A stretch of 64,000 nt of DNA from Trileptium ribeirensis (Eukaryota; Nematoda; Enoplea; Enoplida; Thoracostomopsidae), in NCBI GenBank assembly GCA_030248225.1, contig JASANE010003495.1:102728-166727 (forward strand), written 5' to 3'. Below the pieces are notes generated by a model, which did not search any database, was not told where the DNA came from, and saw only the letters and a list, made by a program, of their open reading frames with translations. The position numbers were made by a program, and so were the translations under genes. This document shows, piece after piece, positions 22,417-37,400 of this stretch (the first letter of the stretch is position 1; every line of letters starts with the position of its first letter).

Positions 22417-25400
22417 CTGTAATAGGTATGTGTAATAATCGCCAGAAATGACTCGCACATCGAAATAATGGCTCGCTGGAGATTCGAAAACTATTTATAT
22501 TAATAATAAATTCTATTTTTAGAACAAATTTATTTCGGGCATGTCGCCAGTGAATGTCGAGGCAGCTACAGTCAGTTTTGGCGGGTAATGTAATGGGACG
22601 ATTTACGAAGGAAGTTTTACGCGGCCAAAGAAAAGCAAGGCAGCGAATTCAAAATGAAGCCTTCCGATTGCAAAAAACCTAAATAGAGTTGGCTTACAAA
22701 AAGCATTCCACTTTAGCAAAGAGTGGTACAGTCAAAGTCATTTCATTAGCCGGATTTACTGGATCAAAGAGCTCGAAACGATCAAACTGACATGTCAAGC
22801 TATCGACATTCTACAATTTTATTAAGACGAATCAAGCATATTTTTAAATTTTGCATGTACGAAATCTTTAAAAACTTTTCTTCGATAGTCTCGACTGTGC
22901 TGCGATCTTGCTTGCGGCATTAACATAGCTAAAATTATAACGGCTGACCTATACATTATTAGACAATAGACATGGTATTCAAATATATTATTTATATCCA
23001 ATAATAATTTTCATAATGTCCATGGATGTATTTGTAACCATGTAAAATTAGACCATCATCTTTATACGTTTATAATTTGTTCATGTCATGCTAATACTGA
23101 TATTGAGCCATACGAACTTCGGCAAAAATTGCATTCCTTCAAAAGTCAAAAACCACACCGGAACAGGAATTCAGGTATACAAATTTTCCACATTTTTGCT
23201 TCATCTGTTGTGGAAAGATATGTGATATATACACAACGATCAAGTTCCAATACAGCCACACAAAAGAAACGATCAGCTCAGCAAGTTGTTCTGTGAAACG
23301 TAAACAGGACATGTAATTTCAGTAAAAATATTTCATCTTGACCCTGAAAAAGTTTGTTAACAAAACAAAGCAAGGTTGATGTTGTAGCAACTATTTTACT
23401 AATTCAGAAGTAAGCGGTGTATGTTAGAGTGAAACCGGCCCAATTCGGTAACATAGTATGGGTTATTCAGAAGTATTAGCTGTAAGTTTGGCTGACATAA
23501 ATTGCGTCAAGCACCAACCAGTGCGCTTGTAAACTTTGTAAATCAGTCTACATTGGAGTAAAGTAATATATGCGCAGTGCAGCCAGAAACTGCGTTCCTG
23601 GCAATGAACTCTATTTAATGAAACTGTGCGAGCAGTAACACAGTTTGTCTGATTTATAACATTCTGATCAGAAAGTCATCTGCATCATCTAGCTGACGGG
23701 CACTGCTTGCCCAACGGTAGAATAAACAATGGAAATTTATAAAATATCTTCTTTTACTTTTCTTTTAGAACTTCATTATAAAACAATAATTTCAAGTTTG
23801 CTACGGAATAACATGTAAGAAACGTATGTCTAGAAGAGAGGCGATTGGAGACAGCAAAGTATTTACTCTACGTTCCATGCGTTACAAGCACATTCAGTTT
23901 GACGCAATTTACGCAAGGCTGTATAGTGGAAGGCATTTTTTGCTATGGGGTTCCAAAAACGGGCATATTGATCGATAAACATTATTAGCTTCCTCAGCCT
24001 CTTCAAAGTTCTAGAGAAGCAATAATGTCATCACAATGCATTAAGTTCAATGTAAAAGTTATTTTTACTACATTTTAAATCCACTGTACCTTAATTTGTG
24101 ACTTCATCTGTTTTACTATATAAGTTTCAAAGACCAGGTTCCGGTTCCAGTTTAAATGGACGGTTCCAGTTGCTGGTTCCGGTTCCAGTAAATTTCGGTT
24201 TCGGTTATTCCCTGGTAATAAACAATTCGGAAGAATTTGATAATTTAACAAGTATCTATATAAGTATTATTTGAAATAAAATATCTCAAAACTCGAACTG
24301 ATTTTAGATTTCATTTTTACCATCTCACTGTTGACATAATATTTTAACGCAAAACGAATAATCAGGAAAAATGAACAACGTGGAGACACGATAATCTTTA
24401 TTGAATACCTGGTCGTTTTTGACAAGATATGATGATTTCAATAATTTAGCATGACAATGATTACGAGATATCAATATCTTATTGGATGTCTCGAATTGAT
24501 CTCTGATTAATAAAAATCACACAAGACACTGGGTACACAAAAATGTATCGTTATTTATGTGATGGACAAAAACTAGTTTGTAGCATAATCTGTAGAAAAG
24601 ATTACTCTGTCTCCTGTGTTTGCAGCAGGATTGCTTGCAATAATAATTAGTCAGAAATTGAAGAACTGTAATATCTTTGGCGGATCGTTCGCGAAAAATT
24701 AGCTGCTGTTCAATTGCTATTGTCAAACAGTAAGCTTTTACTTCTATCGATAGCTTTAAATCTCAGCGTGCTAGAAAAATAAGGACAATGTCGACTAGGG
24801 CCATCGTTGATTTCACGATTAACATGCAAGCGTATTAGCTTCGCTAATACATAACGTTTCAAATTCCGGGAAATACAGATGCAGACAAAAGAGCTACCTT
24901 GCAGAGCTGACATCTTCGTTTTTTTGGTAAATATTGAAATTATACATGTCAGCTATTTAATTCGAATTTGGAAATCAAAATGATCGTCGAAAATTTTGGA
25001 ACCTACTTGGGCACAGCACTTAGTCTGCTTTGCTGCCATAATAAAACCACATACAGTATGACAAACTACAGTCGAGGACAGAAATAAGTGCAAACTAATC
25101 GATCGATTTGGATTGAAAGAACGCACAAACTCATAGATGAGTCAGTGTTAACGAAAACTGCAAGTGGCACCGCTTCATGTTTTACTGTGTTCCGTCTCTT
25201 CACCAACAGAAGCTAACAAATATATTTCAGTTTCAACAAAGTAGATAAGTTATTGTCAAAAAATCCATGATGACGTCAGTGGCAATTTCCTGGATTCAAG
25301 CAAGAATTACGGCAAAATTCAAACAACTTAACAACTACACGGAAGTAAAGCTATTTCATTAAGCGATCACGCTTACCTATTCCTATCAAGTAGTAGACAA

Positions 25401-28400
25401 GAGATTCTGCCATGCTCTCATACCACGGAACTGAAACGTAGAAATTTACAGTTCCGTAGTATGCAGCGTCAGCAATTATGATAGTAAGAACAAAGTTTTC
25501 CCGCAAACATAAACATGCTCATATAGACACACGTCCTTCACTATGTTCAGCGCGAATTTAACGTTATTTCTTTGATTAAAATCTTGCTCTTAATGCGCAT
25601 TCTGTGTAAACCGGTAGTCCGGAGAAAGTCAAAGGCATTGTTTTGATGATTGTAACGATTTCTGTAAAACCTCGCGGTCAAGACAAGGTGTTTCCAATAC
25701 TAAAAGGTGTGCGACAAAATTTCAATTCGTTTGAATTTACGAAACACCGGAGCTGTATAAGCACAAAACCATTACTGTTACACACAAAAAATTAAGAGAT
25801 CAACTGTTATTCACAATTATTAGCGATAAGTTCTGTTAACCTTATTGGTGATGAAACTTAGTTAACTGAGTATGTATAAAGTACGTACCCTGTGAATGAC
25901 GGTACGTATAGAGACAATGTCTCAGTATGAAACTATATAAGTAAACATCCTGAGAATTTTCCTGCTGTTAAAACATACCTTTCAGTTCAAAAAACAAAAA
26001 ACTCTAGTCGATTATGCTTAAACAGACTACTGACATTAGTACATTCGCTGTAGTATCAGTTTTTCATTCCACAGCATGCGAAGAGTGAAACTACCATAGA
26101 CACAGATTAACTAAGAGAATAAAATACCTAACAACATAAACTATAAGTGAACAGCGTCTTCAGAGATGGAATTCAGCATAAAATATTTTAAAATTATTCA
26201 AAATATTGAAATATATTATTTGAAACGAAAAGAGCTTAAACCAGCGGAGTGGGCGCTTGAAAGCAACATATTGAATTTCTTTGGGTGCCTGGGTAACTCA
26301 GCATTCATTTGAAAACGGATAGATATCGACAAAAAGTTTTGCTTGATAGGAAAAGCGATGACATCATGCCCTTTAATGCAACAATTCAGACACCATCTTC
26401 CAGATCAAAATGGCCAAAATCTGAGCTATTCAGTGTTATTTACCATGTTCTTTCCGAGAAATACATTGAAAAACGGAGAGCACAACCGGAATCTAATGGT
26501 TAAGATCTATAGCTTTGCTGAACACATTTTACAGGATCACTCTCTGAGCCGCCGTGGGCTTAAACTTGATTCAACTCTTGGCCATAAACATGTATTTTCT
26601 AGAATACAGCCTGTTCTACGCCTCTCTATAGCATAAAATGTGACGTCTCAATATTTTTGTTCATTAAGGCACTACACGTCAACCTAAACCTGCGGAAAGA
26701 AAGTAATAACAATTCAAGACATAAAATTGTAAAACTTACTGGCATAATGAGGTACATTTGGTGCTGTATGAAATAACCTAAAATAGAAACGATGATCATT
26801 TTATTTACTGATATTATAGTGCAAAACTTGCTGAGCTAATTGGTAAACACAGGAGGTGTTTCAGAGCGTGCATGTTTGTATCATAATGGTTTGCGAATCA
26901 AATTAAGCATCAACATTGTGACTTTTTTGACTGTCTTCATATACATTTTCAGAAGCGCCGAATACTTTACGGAATAAAGCAAATATGCACCTGTTTAATG
27001 ATGCGACGTTCACACAATAGTACGCACACCGACTTCAAAAATTGTGTTTCACCTGTTTGGTCAAACATTTTAATTGAAGCAATAGTTTATGATGCGGGTG
27101 CTGTGAAGCTCAACAGGGTCTTCTTTCCCCGCCGACTTCGAGATGCCCGTTCTCACCGCTGTGGTTTCGCTAGATAGTAGATAGCGACAGTAGGAATATA
27201 GTTAGTCCATTAATGCCGGGACCATTGTCGCACAACTTCATGGTTATTTGGGTTAACTGAATACAGTCTTACTGCAGTTGTTCGATCAGGCAAATTAAGT
27301 CGAGTATAAGACATCTTGTCATACGTAGATATTTATAGTTCGGTTATAATTCCTGGAAGTGTCAGGGTTGTAGATATATGGCATCAGAAGTTGAAGCGTT
27401 ACTTATAGGACACCCTGCAGAGTCCTGCTTGACTATAATACATTTTCGTGGGTTTCAAGGGTTTGACGGTCCACAAACCAGATTTCCAAAAAACAGTGCG
27501 TTTTCATTTGATTGATTATGTTGCGTGGCAGGGCATCAAGAATGGTCTATATAGGTATTTCTGGAGGCTCAATACACTGATTTGGTTATCCATACTCCAG
27601 CACGAATGTATTATGCCTAATCAGACGTTTTAATTGCGATTACGGTCAATGAACCCGATTTCCAGAATACAGTTTTTGATTACGTATTGCCTACCAGTCA
27701 TTGTCTATAAAGGTTTTTCTGTGGGTCGAATATTCGGTTTGGTTATCTAGCGTCCAGCATGAGTATCTTATGCTCTTTCAGACGTTTTCATTGGGTTTAT
27801 GGTCAATGAACCCGATATCCAGAGTACAGTCTGTCTTCAGTTTTTGATTACGTGTTGCGTACAGGTCATCAAGAATTGTCTCTCTAGGTTTTCCGGTAGG
27901 ATGAATACGATGGTTTGGTTATCCAGTGATCAGCACAAATATCTGATGCGTTGTCAGTTGTGTTCGCTGGGTTTAGGGTTGACGAGATTTTAGGAATTTC
28001 AATAAGTTCAGGGTTCAAGAGGTTTTAGGGTGGCACAAATATTAAGTACAGCCTGTTACAGGTAATTAAAAACGATTTAAAACGAAACCACGCTTGCTCC
28101 GGTTCACCCTCGACTGTGAGATTCTAATAATCTAAACTTTACAGTTTGAGTACGTACCATTTTGTGTAAACCACATGATCTCAATATTTCAACATCTGGC
28201 ACTAACGTGTAGCGTTTAGCTAAAAAGTATGATATCGGAGCAGACACCAAACTTTTAGATGTTAACCGCGTTAGAAAAACACAGTGCTAATAGTTAATGT
28301 TTGAAAGTCAGTTATGCATAGACATTTGAAACAGTTTCACATCTCATTCATTAATCTGATATATACATGTACGCACATCAAAAATAACGCAAGGTAAATT

Positions 28401-31400
28401 AAAACACTTCTATTGTGAATCGAAATGAGCAAGATACCATCGTTTAATGAAATAATTATTTATAGTTATTGTTTTAACATTGAATGGAACACAGTAGATT
28501 AAATTAATAAATAATATTTTAAAAGTTAATCACAGTAAAATGAAGTAATGACAATATTTTAGAATGTGTCAATAATTTTGTTTTGTGCCAAAACTTGTAG
28601 ATTCAATAGTGTCTCTTAAGTTACAGCTTACAGAAAGCATAACCAAACTCAGTAAAACAACCTAAACATGCTGACGTTGCAGCTGGTTTAATAATAATAC
28701 TGGTAACATTGTGACTTTATGACAGCCACTCGAAAGTGAGAGGGCGTAAGGAAAAAGCCCTATTTGTCCCGAAACGTGAAGAAGCATCGCCCACTTTTTC
28801 TACTGGGCCCCTGTGCTACATACATAATAATATAACGTTTACCTATGAATTCCGTGACCACAATAGGTTTTGACTACGGAAAAGCCGTTTGCCTGCGCAT
28901 GTTTCTGAATGATTCCACCGATGTCACGAAATTTCATTCCAGGTTTCACTAAAACGTTGGATAAAACTTTATGTACATACAAGTTTCGTCACAAATTGTA
29001 AGGCTAACTTTGTCGAGGTGCTGTCGACATAGTCTGTGCACTATCTTGAACCTAAGATAGTTAAGTTTAATAGCCTAGACAATTCCCTCATAACTCACAG
29101 ACAGTCTCTGTAATCTTGAGAGCGAATTATGAGGTATGCGGGTGCCGTAGCACTAATGACCACGGTCACAAGTAATACTAACATTCTTAAAATTCAAATC
29201 ACCCGTGTCTTTCCTCCTCAATTTCTCCAACACTCAAAATGAGCTATAAGACTTGCGCCAGTTATTGGTGCTCTGCTTACTCAGCATAGCCACAGTTTAT
29301 ATAATATATTATTCATGACATATTTAGATATGCCATCTCCGATTGACGAGCTGTGGTTTATGGAACGGTCAAGCGGACCGGCGTATTTATTACAGTTGCA
29401 ATTAAATAAAGTGCTCAAAAATCGAACAAAATTTCGTTCGATTTCGTTTAAACGAAAATCGATCGCTTAAAACTAATTTAACAAATTAGATTGCGTTAAA
29501 AAACAATATAATTTAGTAAAAATGTTAATTTTCGTTTAAGCTAAAATAAAAAAGATTATTTAAAAATATTAGTTTGTGTTTAATTTAACGAATTTTGCTT
29601 AAACAAAGATTTATCGATTGGGATGTCGTTCGATTTCGTCGGTGACCGAATTTACGTCCACTTAATATATTGATTGTAACCCTACAGGATGAGTAGCCAA
29701 ACGGCCGGATGCATTATATTCATTTGTTAATGTTCCCAATGTTATGATTCTAAAAATGGCACTGCTGCTGCTACCTGTGCAGTAGGGGCACCCATACAGG
29801 GCTGATTGGATGCATAATAATGCAATGTTTCGTATCTCCATTAATAATTGCTATATAATAAATACAGACGATCATGAATGAATTTAGCAATGTTCTTTAT
29901 TAACCATTTAAGAATTTAATAAAGTGTTATTGTACCACCTAAGAACCTCAACCGGTGTTTAACGCTACGTTTTTGCAATACTTTTATGTGATAAACTATA
30001 TTAATTTATATTCCCACCTTATTATGCTGTCATGATCTCAGCGTGTACACAGACGGATCATCCATGAATTACTTGATCTTCAGAACATTTTAGAAGTATT
30101 TTCTATTGGATAATTTAAATAAAATTTGACCTTAAAATTATTAACCTTAGCAATTATTATTTCAGGACGAAGTTTACAGAATACGTAAAAAGTGATGAAT
30201 CATGACTTATGAACTAAGTAGGTTATTTCAATCAAGCAGAATCATCTCTTTTCCAGTAGATATATACTGAGTTAGAGCTTTTGGACTGCGAATTTTTATC
30301 TTGATAATGTGCGTACTAAGATGCTGTATAAACTGCATTATTCATGCCTCCATACAATTACTTCTGCCACCAACATTACATATTTCAGTCAAAAACATGC
30401 GACTTGCGTCATGAATGATGAACCTAAACGATGCGGTTGACTAGCTCTAGAGACTTATAGTACAAAAGGTTTCAAAAAATGCTAAACATTAGAATTTGTC
30501 AACAATAATTTGAAATTTAACTTAAAGAGATATCTGCAGTGGGATAAAAAATTTCATCTTTGGAAATTTGTAATTTTTGCACCGAGAATCTACCGAAAAT
30601 AATTTTAAATGCCGAAAAATTCTATCAAACAAGCAACGTACTTAGAAAGTCCAGTCGAAAACGAATATGATTTAGAGGTTATGACATTCCGAAAACACCA
30701 TTTCAGTCTTTTATGCGCAAACATAAATACCGCGCTACACACGATTGACTAGCACCGCTCAGAATACCAAAGTATTCACACACTAGTAACTCTATCGAGA
30801 TTGCAGAACGTAGTAAAGCATAGGTAAACCTACGGCTTTCACGTGCACAGTCAAAATTATCTCTCGATAGCATACGTCGATATGCTATATGTGGATGTTA
30901 CATAATAACGCACAAGTTAAAACAAAGCTAACACCGGCAATAAGTTTCGCATGCCCGAAAACCTCCCAAGTGCAAGCTATCAGCCTCCCAGGAGGTCACA
31001 ATAAAATTAGGAATTTTGGGTCAATGAACATTGGGAGCGCAATGCCCCCGTACCCATGAAACTATGAGTTGTAGAGCAGTCGTACGCCTAGAGTCTGAAA
31101 AATGACTTTTAGAATAGTAATTTCCATTGAGAGATGGGCTTATAAATTTCGAAAAATTCTGTCGTTTTGGTCACTGGATTGCCAAACAATAAGTGCCATG
31201 GTTTTATACGTACTGGGAATGTTATTTTTAATGTATTGCTGGTGTGTTATTGTTTATTTGGGACTTTGAAAGCGCTCAGGAGCATAAAATTTAGAGCCAA
31301 AATTGTTACTGAGTGCAGACTAGCCATACCCAACCTGTTTTTCCTCGCTTAGCGGGTTAAGACATAGTATGTACAGAACCACCATCAAACACAACTTACC

Positions 31401-34400
31401 GGCATCGATTGCTTGACTAAGACACTCATGCGTAACTTTGACCAATTTTTTATATTTATCTTCTACTTCGCCAATAAAAAACGTCTCGTTCAAATCGCCG
31501 TGGAATCCACGATGATATACCGTAATATCGACTGTAAAACAAGGTAAATCACTAAAATAATGCATCCGTTTCAATGCTAACACAGACAAAATAAATTTTT
31601 ACGGGTTCAATATTTTGACATTTACGAAATAGATTCGCGATTAACATCAAACTTCTGTTTAACAAATCCATAAACATAATACTTCGGTTATAACGGACTT
31701 AAAACATGTAACATTCTCGACCGTTTTCCCATAACTTGCTGTTATCACATCAAGAGTGATCACTAACAATTAATTCAAACTTATTGAATCCAATAAACAT
31801 GATATTTATGTGTGAAATATAGAGGTGACGCCTAGTTAAATGCTCGCCACTACAACAACTTTTCCGCGATCCCATGATTAAAATATAATAGACATGAGTA
31901 TGAGCACACTGTAAAACAGTACGTATAACAGACCGTGTAACAGGTGTGAAGTTATGCGTATGCAAGCTTTAAGCCACGTACGGCTGGGTTATTTTTTGTT
32001 AGGTCAGTACCCGCTTTTAAAACTGACGAGTAACGACAAATAACGATTTTATCTTATATCACAAATTGCGATGCAGAAGCACATATGTGTTGTCCGCGGC
32101 CACGCTTTTACGAACCAGCGTCATAGTTTACTAACCGTTTTCACTTATAACAACGGAATAATTTTTGAAATACAGCCAAAGTAACTATTCTCGAACAAAC
32201 ATTAAATATTTCGCATAAAGCCATATAACGCTCACAATCCATGAGCACATAACGAAGGATAATCTATAGAAAACTGAAATCTTTATTTAAACGACGTAAC
32301 GACTTTCTGACGATTTTTTGACAGTTTGCTAAAGTAACGTATATTATTCTCAGATTCCAAAAATATTGAAGTCCAGGATTTAAATTACAAATTTGTGGAA
32401 AATCGTCGATTATAATTACTTCGAGAAGTGTTCGATTGGTTCGACATGTGTTCGATAAATGAATATACTACAACGTGTAAACGAAAATATTAAAGCAAAA
32501 AACTATTAATGAAAACGTCACTACTGTTCGAAATGTGCTTGAAAAAGCTTCTGTTGTTCGAAATTATTCCAGAAAGGTTTGATGTTAGCTAGAACTGTGC
32601 TCGAAACACGACAGTCATTTCTGACAGGGACTGTAACCTGCGGGAAAGCAACATTAGAAAAGACTGTATTGGGTACCGCATCTGCGAAGAAAGACATTAC
32701 CGTCAACGCACTAAAAATTGTTGTAATGCAATAACACTAACCATTACAAATATCTCCGTTCTCCAACGGCCTCATGTCGGGTATACCATGACATATAACT
32801 TCGTTTACAGAGCTGAAATTAGGCTTAGTTATTGTAATTGCCACAGATGATGCTAAAAATTGTTGTAATGCAATAACACTAACCATTACAAATATCTCCG
32901 TTCTCCAACGGCCTCATGTCGGGTATACCATGACATATAACTTCGTTTACAGAGCTGAAATTAGGCTTAGTTATTGTAATTGCCACAGATTAAATGAAGT
33001 TTTTGAATTTTAAAAGTGTAGTGTGTAAAACGAGCGAAGCGAACAATTCTTACTAGCCGGAAAACCGGTGAAGTTTTGACAGCGTCCCTTCTTGAATTTT
33101 TGAGGGACACACATAACGCAACTTTAGCTGCGGGTACTGATCCCAAGATACCTCATTTGAATCCTTGAATATGTATTCCTGCTATTTAGTTATGCGCGAA
33201 TCCCGATCCCCATATTTTCTCTGCGAATAAGCGGGCCGCAGAGGCTTGGGTCGGGCCCAGAAGGGTCCTGGAAAATCATATAATTTATGTCTCGGCAACC
33301 CTCTAGATATCCGACTCAAATTGGGCTTACATTGTAAAACAAAAGCCTCTGCCAGACTTACTAATACTTTGCTTTGAGGATATCTAAGCATGAGGGATTT
33401 CGGCCAAACGGGCTTTGAAATGGGCCCATGAAGCTCAAAATACACGAAAACGGTATATGGGTTTTTTGGTCACATTTTGTAAAGTCAACTTATCCTCTAC
33501 ATAACTGCAAGTCATGTGCTATTCTCAATATTTAGGCTACAGGGTTGGATGACAACAGGTTTTTGAATAGACTCGCTGGGCCCAAAATACCCGAAAACGG
33601 CAATATATCTGCAAACGCTGGAGCCATGTATATGGCGGTTATTGGTCTTATTTTATAGACCAATAATTCTACTATATATCTGCATATGATATGGAGCAGT
33701 TTTTGCTTACGCTACAGGATTATTCAAAACGGGTTAGTTAGTCTTGCGGCCAAATGGGAACCCAAATCTCACGAAAACTGCAATATGTACGCAAACGCTC
33801 GAGCTAATAGGTATATTTTATGGTCTAATTTGATAGAGCAGCTTATCCTCTACGTGCCTACAAATCGCCTACTGAGTTATTGACATACTTACGCTGCTAG
33901 GTCAGCACTGGCTGTTGGGTGGAAGCAAGAAATCCAAAATACACGATAACGGCAGTATCTTCGCAAACGCTCGAGTTATATGGGTGTTATCGATCTCATT
34001 TTGTAGAGCTGTTTGTCCTCTAAGCTCTTAATTGAGTACCTAAATGCGCAGTAAGCAGGTATGTCTCTTTAACTATTCAAGCAAGACAGCTGATATTCCG
34101 GTCATTTTCTAGCTTACCGTTCTGCGCTTGAATTAAAAGGAGATGAATAAGTCAACAATTTAGGTTACATTTTACGCTGTTTTAACATTTTTTCTAATTA
34201 CGGACGGTTTTCATGACAGACTATGATCAAGACCAAGAACAACACCGGTTTTAACAGCAATATTGAAATATTTATTACAGTTATATCACATATGAGGTAA
34301 TATTGTTGTGTTTAATAGAATATTAAAGCGTAATTGCTGGCTATACTAAAAAATCTGTTAGCTTGACCATTTACTTGCAATGGAATGCTTTTAATTTGTC

Positions 34401-37400
34401 GGAAAGCTCGCAGCTGTGAAACTATTTTAATAACAGCATTCGAAAAGTCACAAATAACGAAATAAGAAATTATAACACTAGCCATCGCCTTAGCATGAAT
34501 TTTGATAGCAACGAGACAGTCCGGTGCGTATAGGGCCAACAGTGAACATACATACATTTCAACTGTCATTATTAAGAAACTGCCGCAGTCAACATTGGAC
34601 AATATGTATTATTTTCTGTCAAAAATCTCTGAATCAGAGCTGCACCAGTGAAGGAGTCGTGTTCAGGAAAAGGCCGAAAATAACGGTGAGTTTTGGCCAA
34701 ATAGTCTTTGATTTGACCATGCAATTCCGGAAACCCGGTGCACCGTAGAGCGGATCTTAACAGGGATGGTCCGAATCAATCCACTTAGAACCGGCGCGGG
34801 GCGCCGTCGATCGATTTAGACCGCAATCTATGAACTGAATTTGTAGCACTAGTTGACATCAAACAGCATTATTCAACGTAATTAACAGATATGACGCTGC
34901 TAAAAAAAGTTATTAGAAAACCGTAAAGGCGTGTTCACACGCTGAAACTTTTTGCTCAAATTTTGATCAAAATTTGAGCTCAAATTTTGATCAAAATTTG
35001 AGCTCAAATTTTTATCAAAATTTGAAAGCAACTTTTTTGAATTTCTTGCAAGTTTGAACGTGTGAACACAGTTCTCAAACATTTCATGAATGTTCCTGTA
35101 GCCAATCATGGACAAGATGTATTACCTGAAAAAGTTTGAGCTCAAATTTTGAAATATCGCAATTTTCATTTAAAAATTACCGTCAAATTTTGAGCGTGTG
35201 AACATGCCTTTACTGTTTTCAAAAGGCACATCAAACTACATTTTATGTGAAAAGCATTTTTAATTTTGCAATTAAAATCTTTTTAGTACGAAAATTGTTT
35301 ATTCTTTGACTTTATCCAGTAACCTACTAAGCCGTCCAAAAAGTTCGTTCCTTCTGGAATATCATTTGTGTAGTCATCAAAAATATGTGCTCTCCAAAAG
35401 GTAGAAGGTTTGGAGCTGCAAGTGGAATGCCTCGATGTATAACGACCATTCCTTGGTGGCTTATACCAATTTAAACGCTATCTTACAGCAGCTCCATACC
35501 CTACAGAGCTCAATAACTGCAAAACGAAATTGAATTGAAAGCCTATAGAGATGGATACCCGAAATTCAAACGGTTATATTCAGCGATTGTTCGATACGCA
35601 CAAAACGGAAGCGAACAAAACGAACCAGTACAAACGTTAGAAAAATTATTAGTAAAGGCGGTTCACACGCTCAAACTTTTTGCCCAAAATATGAACAAAA
35701 TTTAAGCTCAAATTTTGATCAAAATTTGAAAGCATCTATTTTGCATTTTTGGTAAGTTTGAATGTGTGAACACTGTTCAAACTTTTCAAGAATACTCCTG
35801 TAACCAATCATGGACGAAAGGTATTACGTGAAAAAGTTTGAGCTCAAATTTTGATCCCAAATGTTTAAATATTGCCATTTTTTTAAAAATGGCTGTCAAA
35901 TTTTGATGCAAAAAGTTTGAGCGTGTGAACACGCCTTTACAAACATAACTAACGACTAAATAATGTAAATGCCATTGTTATGCTTGAGTTAAAATTTTCT
36001 AGTCTTTGCGCATGCGCTTAATGACATTATCCAGCGTGCGTACCTGAATACCTCAGATATGTGTTAACCTGTGTTAGTAACACCTTCTAGCCTAGTTCAA
36101 CTTTGGAGGGCCATGGAACGCCCGACTCGTTGGCTAGAGTAAATGTGGACTTTCCCCATAGTTGTGTAAGTTAGACACTAGATTGTTATGGTATATTGAG
36201 CAAAGAGCGCCATTATTGTTGGCCGAAAATATTTCTCATTCTCTAAATAGTGATCGAAAAGTAACTTACGTACAGCAGGACTTTGGAAAGCCGTAATAAT
36301 TGAGCGGTGACGGATAGCACTCTTTTTCAATACAAGCCTGAAACAATATTATTATAAATCTTTGATAGAATGTAGATATATAAAACCCCCAGTAGAGCTG
36401 ATTGTGCAATGACAGTTCAACATCCTGCGTTTTATTTACGCGTAATCTGAATGGTCGATAAATTGAGTATTATCTGAAGACAAAAAATATAACTTGGTTG
36501 GAAGCTTCGATAACGGCTGTATGCAAGTGGAGTGATTATTATAATTTATTACTACATTTCCGTTCAACGTAATCTGGGGTCATTTCACGCTACGATGACC
36601 TTTTGGTGGGGGGGGGGTAAAACTGGATATTTTGGCCAGTAGCACATAAACACGTGCAGGGAAATGGTAAAAATGTTATTTACGCTGGGAAGCGTCATTA
36701 GTTAGCTAGTTCAAACAAAAAATTTTTGGCTTCACGCACGCCGTAAGAGGCTGGACATCCACATAAGTCCCAAATTGACAAAAATCGTAATGACTAATTT
36801 TACGACCTCTTTTTTTCGGGTAGTGTCGTGGCTCCGTGTTCGAAGTTATGGCCCAAATTCTTTTCTATGCAGGATTAGTCAGGTCTACACAACATTTTTA
36901 ATTGCACGATTTTCAAATATACTCCAACCATGGAGAGTGACAGCTGTCGATATGGCATGAACCCCAGTTTTACCCCCCCCCCCCCCGACCAAATTCTTTT
37001 TTTGGTCATTGCTCGTTACTTGCATGGTACATAAACGTTGTTCATATATTATACCTGTCCCCTGGGTGCCTTTTGAAAAAATATTAACCCATGCGCTTGC
37101 TGTTACTTACCCCAGCGCTAGGGTCAAAAGGTCGATTTTAGCACATTTGATTACCCCCCCGACTGTTGCTAGTTAGGGGTATGGTGGAGTCAGTAGACGT
37201 CAATTAATTTGTCTGTTATGGTTCTTTCCAATCACGAAGCGAATGGTGAAACGACCTGAGCTCTATCTCGTTCCCGACCTGTTGATCTCAGGCTTTTACC
37301 CACCCCCGACCACCACCAAAATGTGGAAAAATTGAACATATGATGTTATTTCGAGGAAATTTCACGCTTTTGGTTCATAATACATTGTGGCAATACATTT

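Larger units (their letters stand above)
22417..26739 (-). other. METAP1 intron 11
   Basis: 4.3 kb. Holds a GGTTCCGG-type MITE (about 23098-24214). A small hairpin lies at 25418-25462. 24223-25417 and 25463-26739 show nothing I can support. Confidence 0.75.
32713..32990. repeat. Tandem 142-bp duplication containing METAP1 exon 8
   Basis: Near-identical units from AAAAATTGTTGTAATGCAAT to GTAATTGCCACAGAT, at 32713-32847 and 32855-32990. Includes both splice sites. Confidence 0.95.
32955..36269 (-). other. METAP1 intron 7
   Basis: 3.3 kb. Holds the approximately 170-bp tandem family at 33190-34040 and two TIR elements (34923-35213, 35652-35940). The rest shows nothing. Confidence 0.75.

Noticed and set aside
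26343..26636. 97-codon plus-strand frame
   Set aside because: Inside METAP1 intron 11, no recognisable domain; adjacent frames are equally open.
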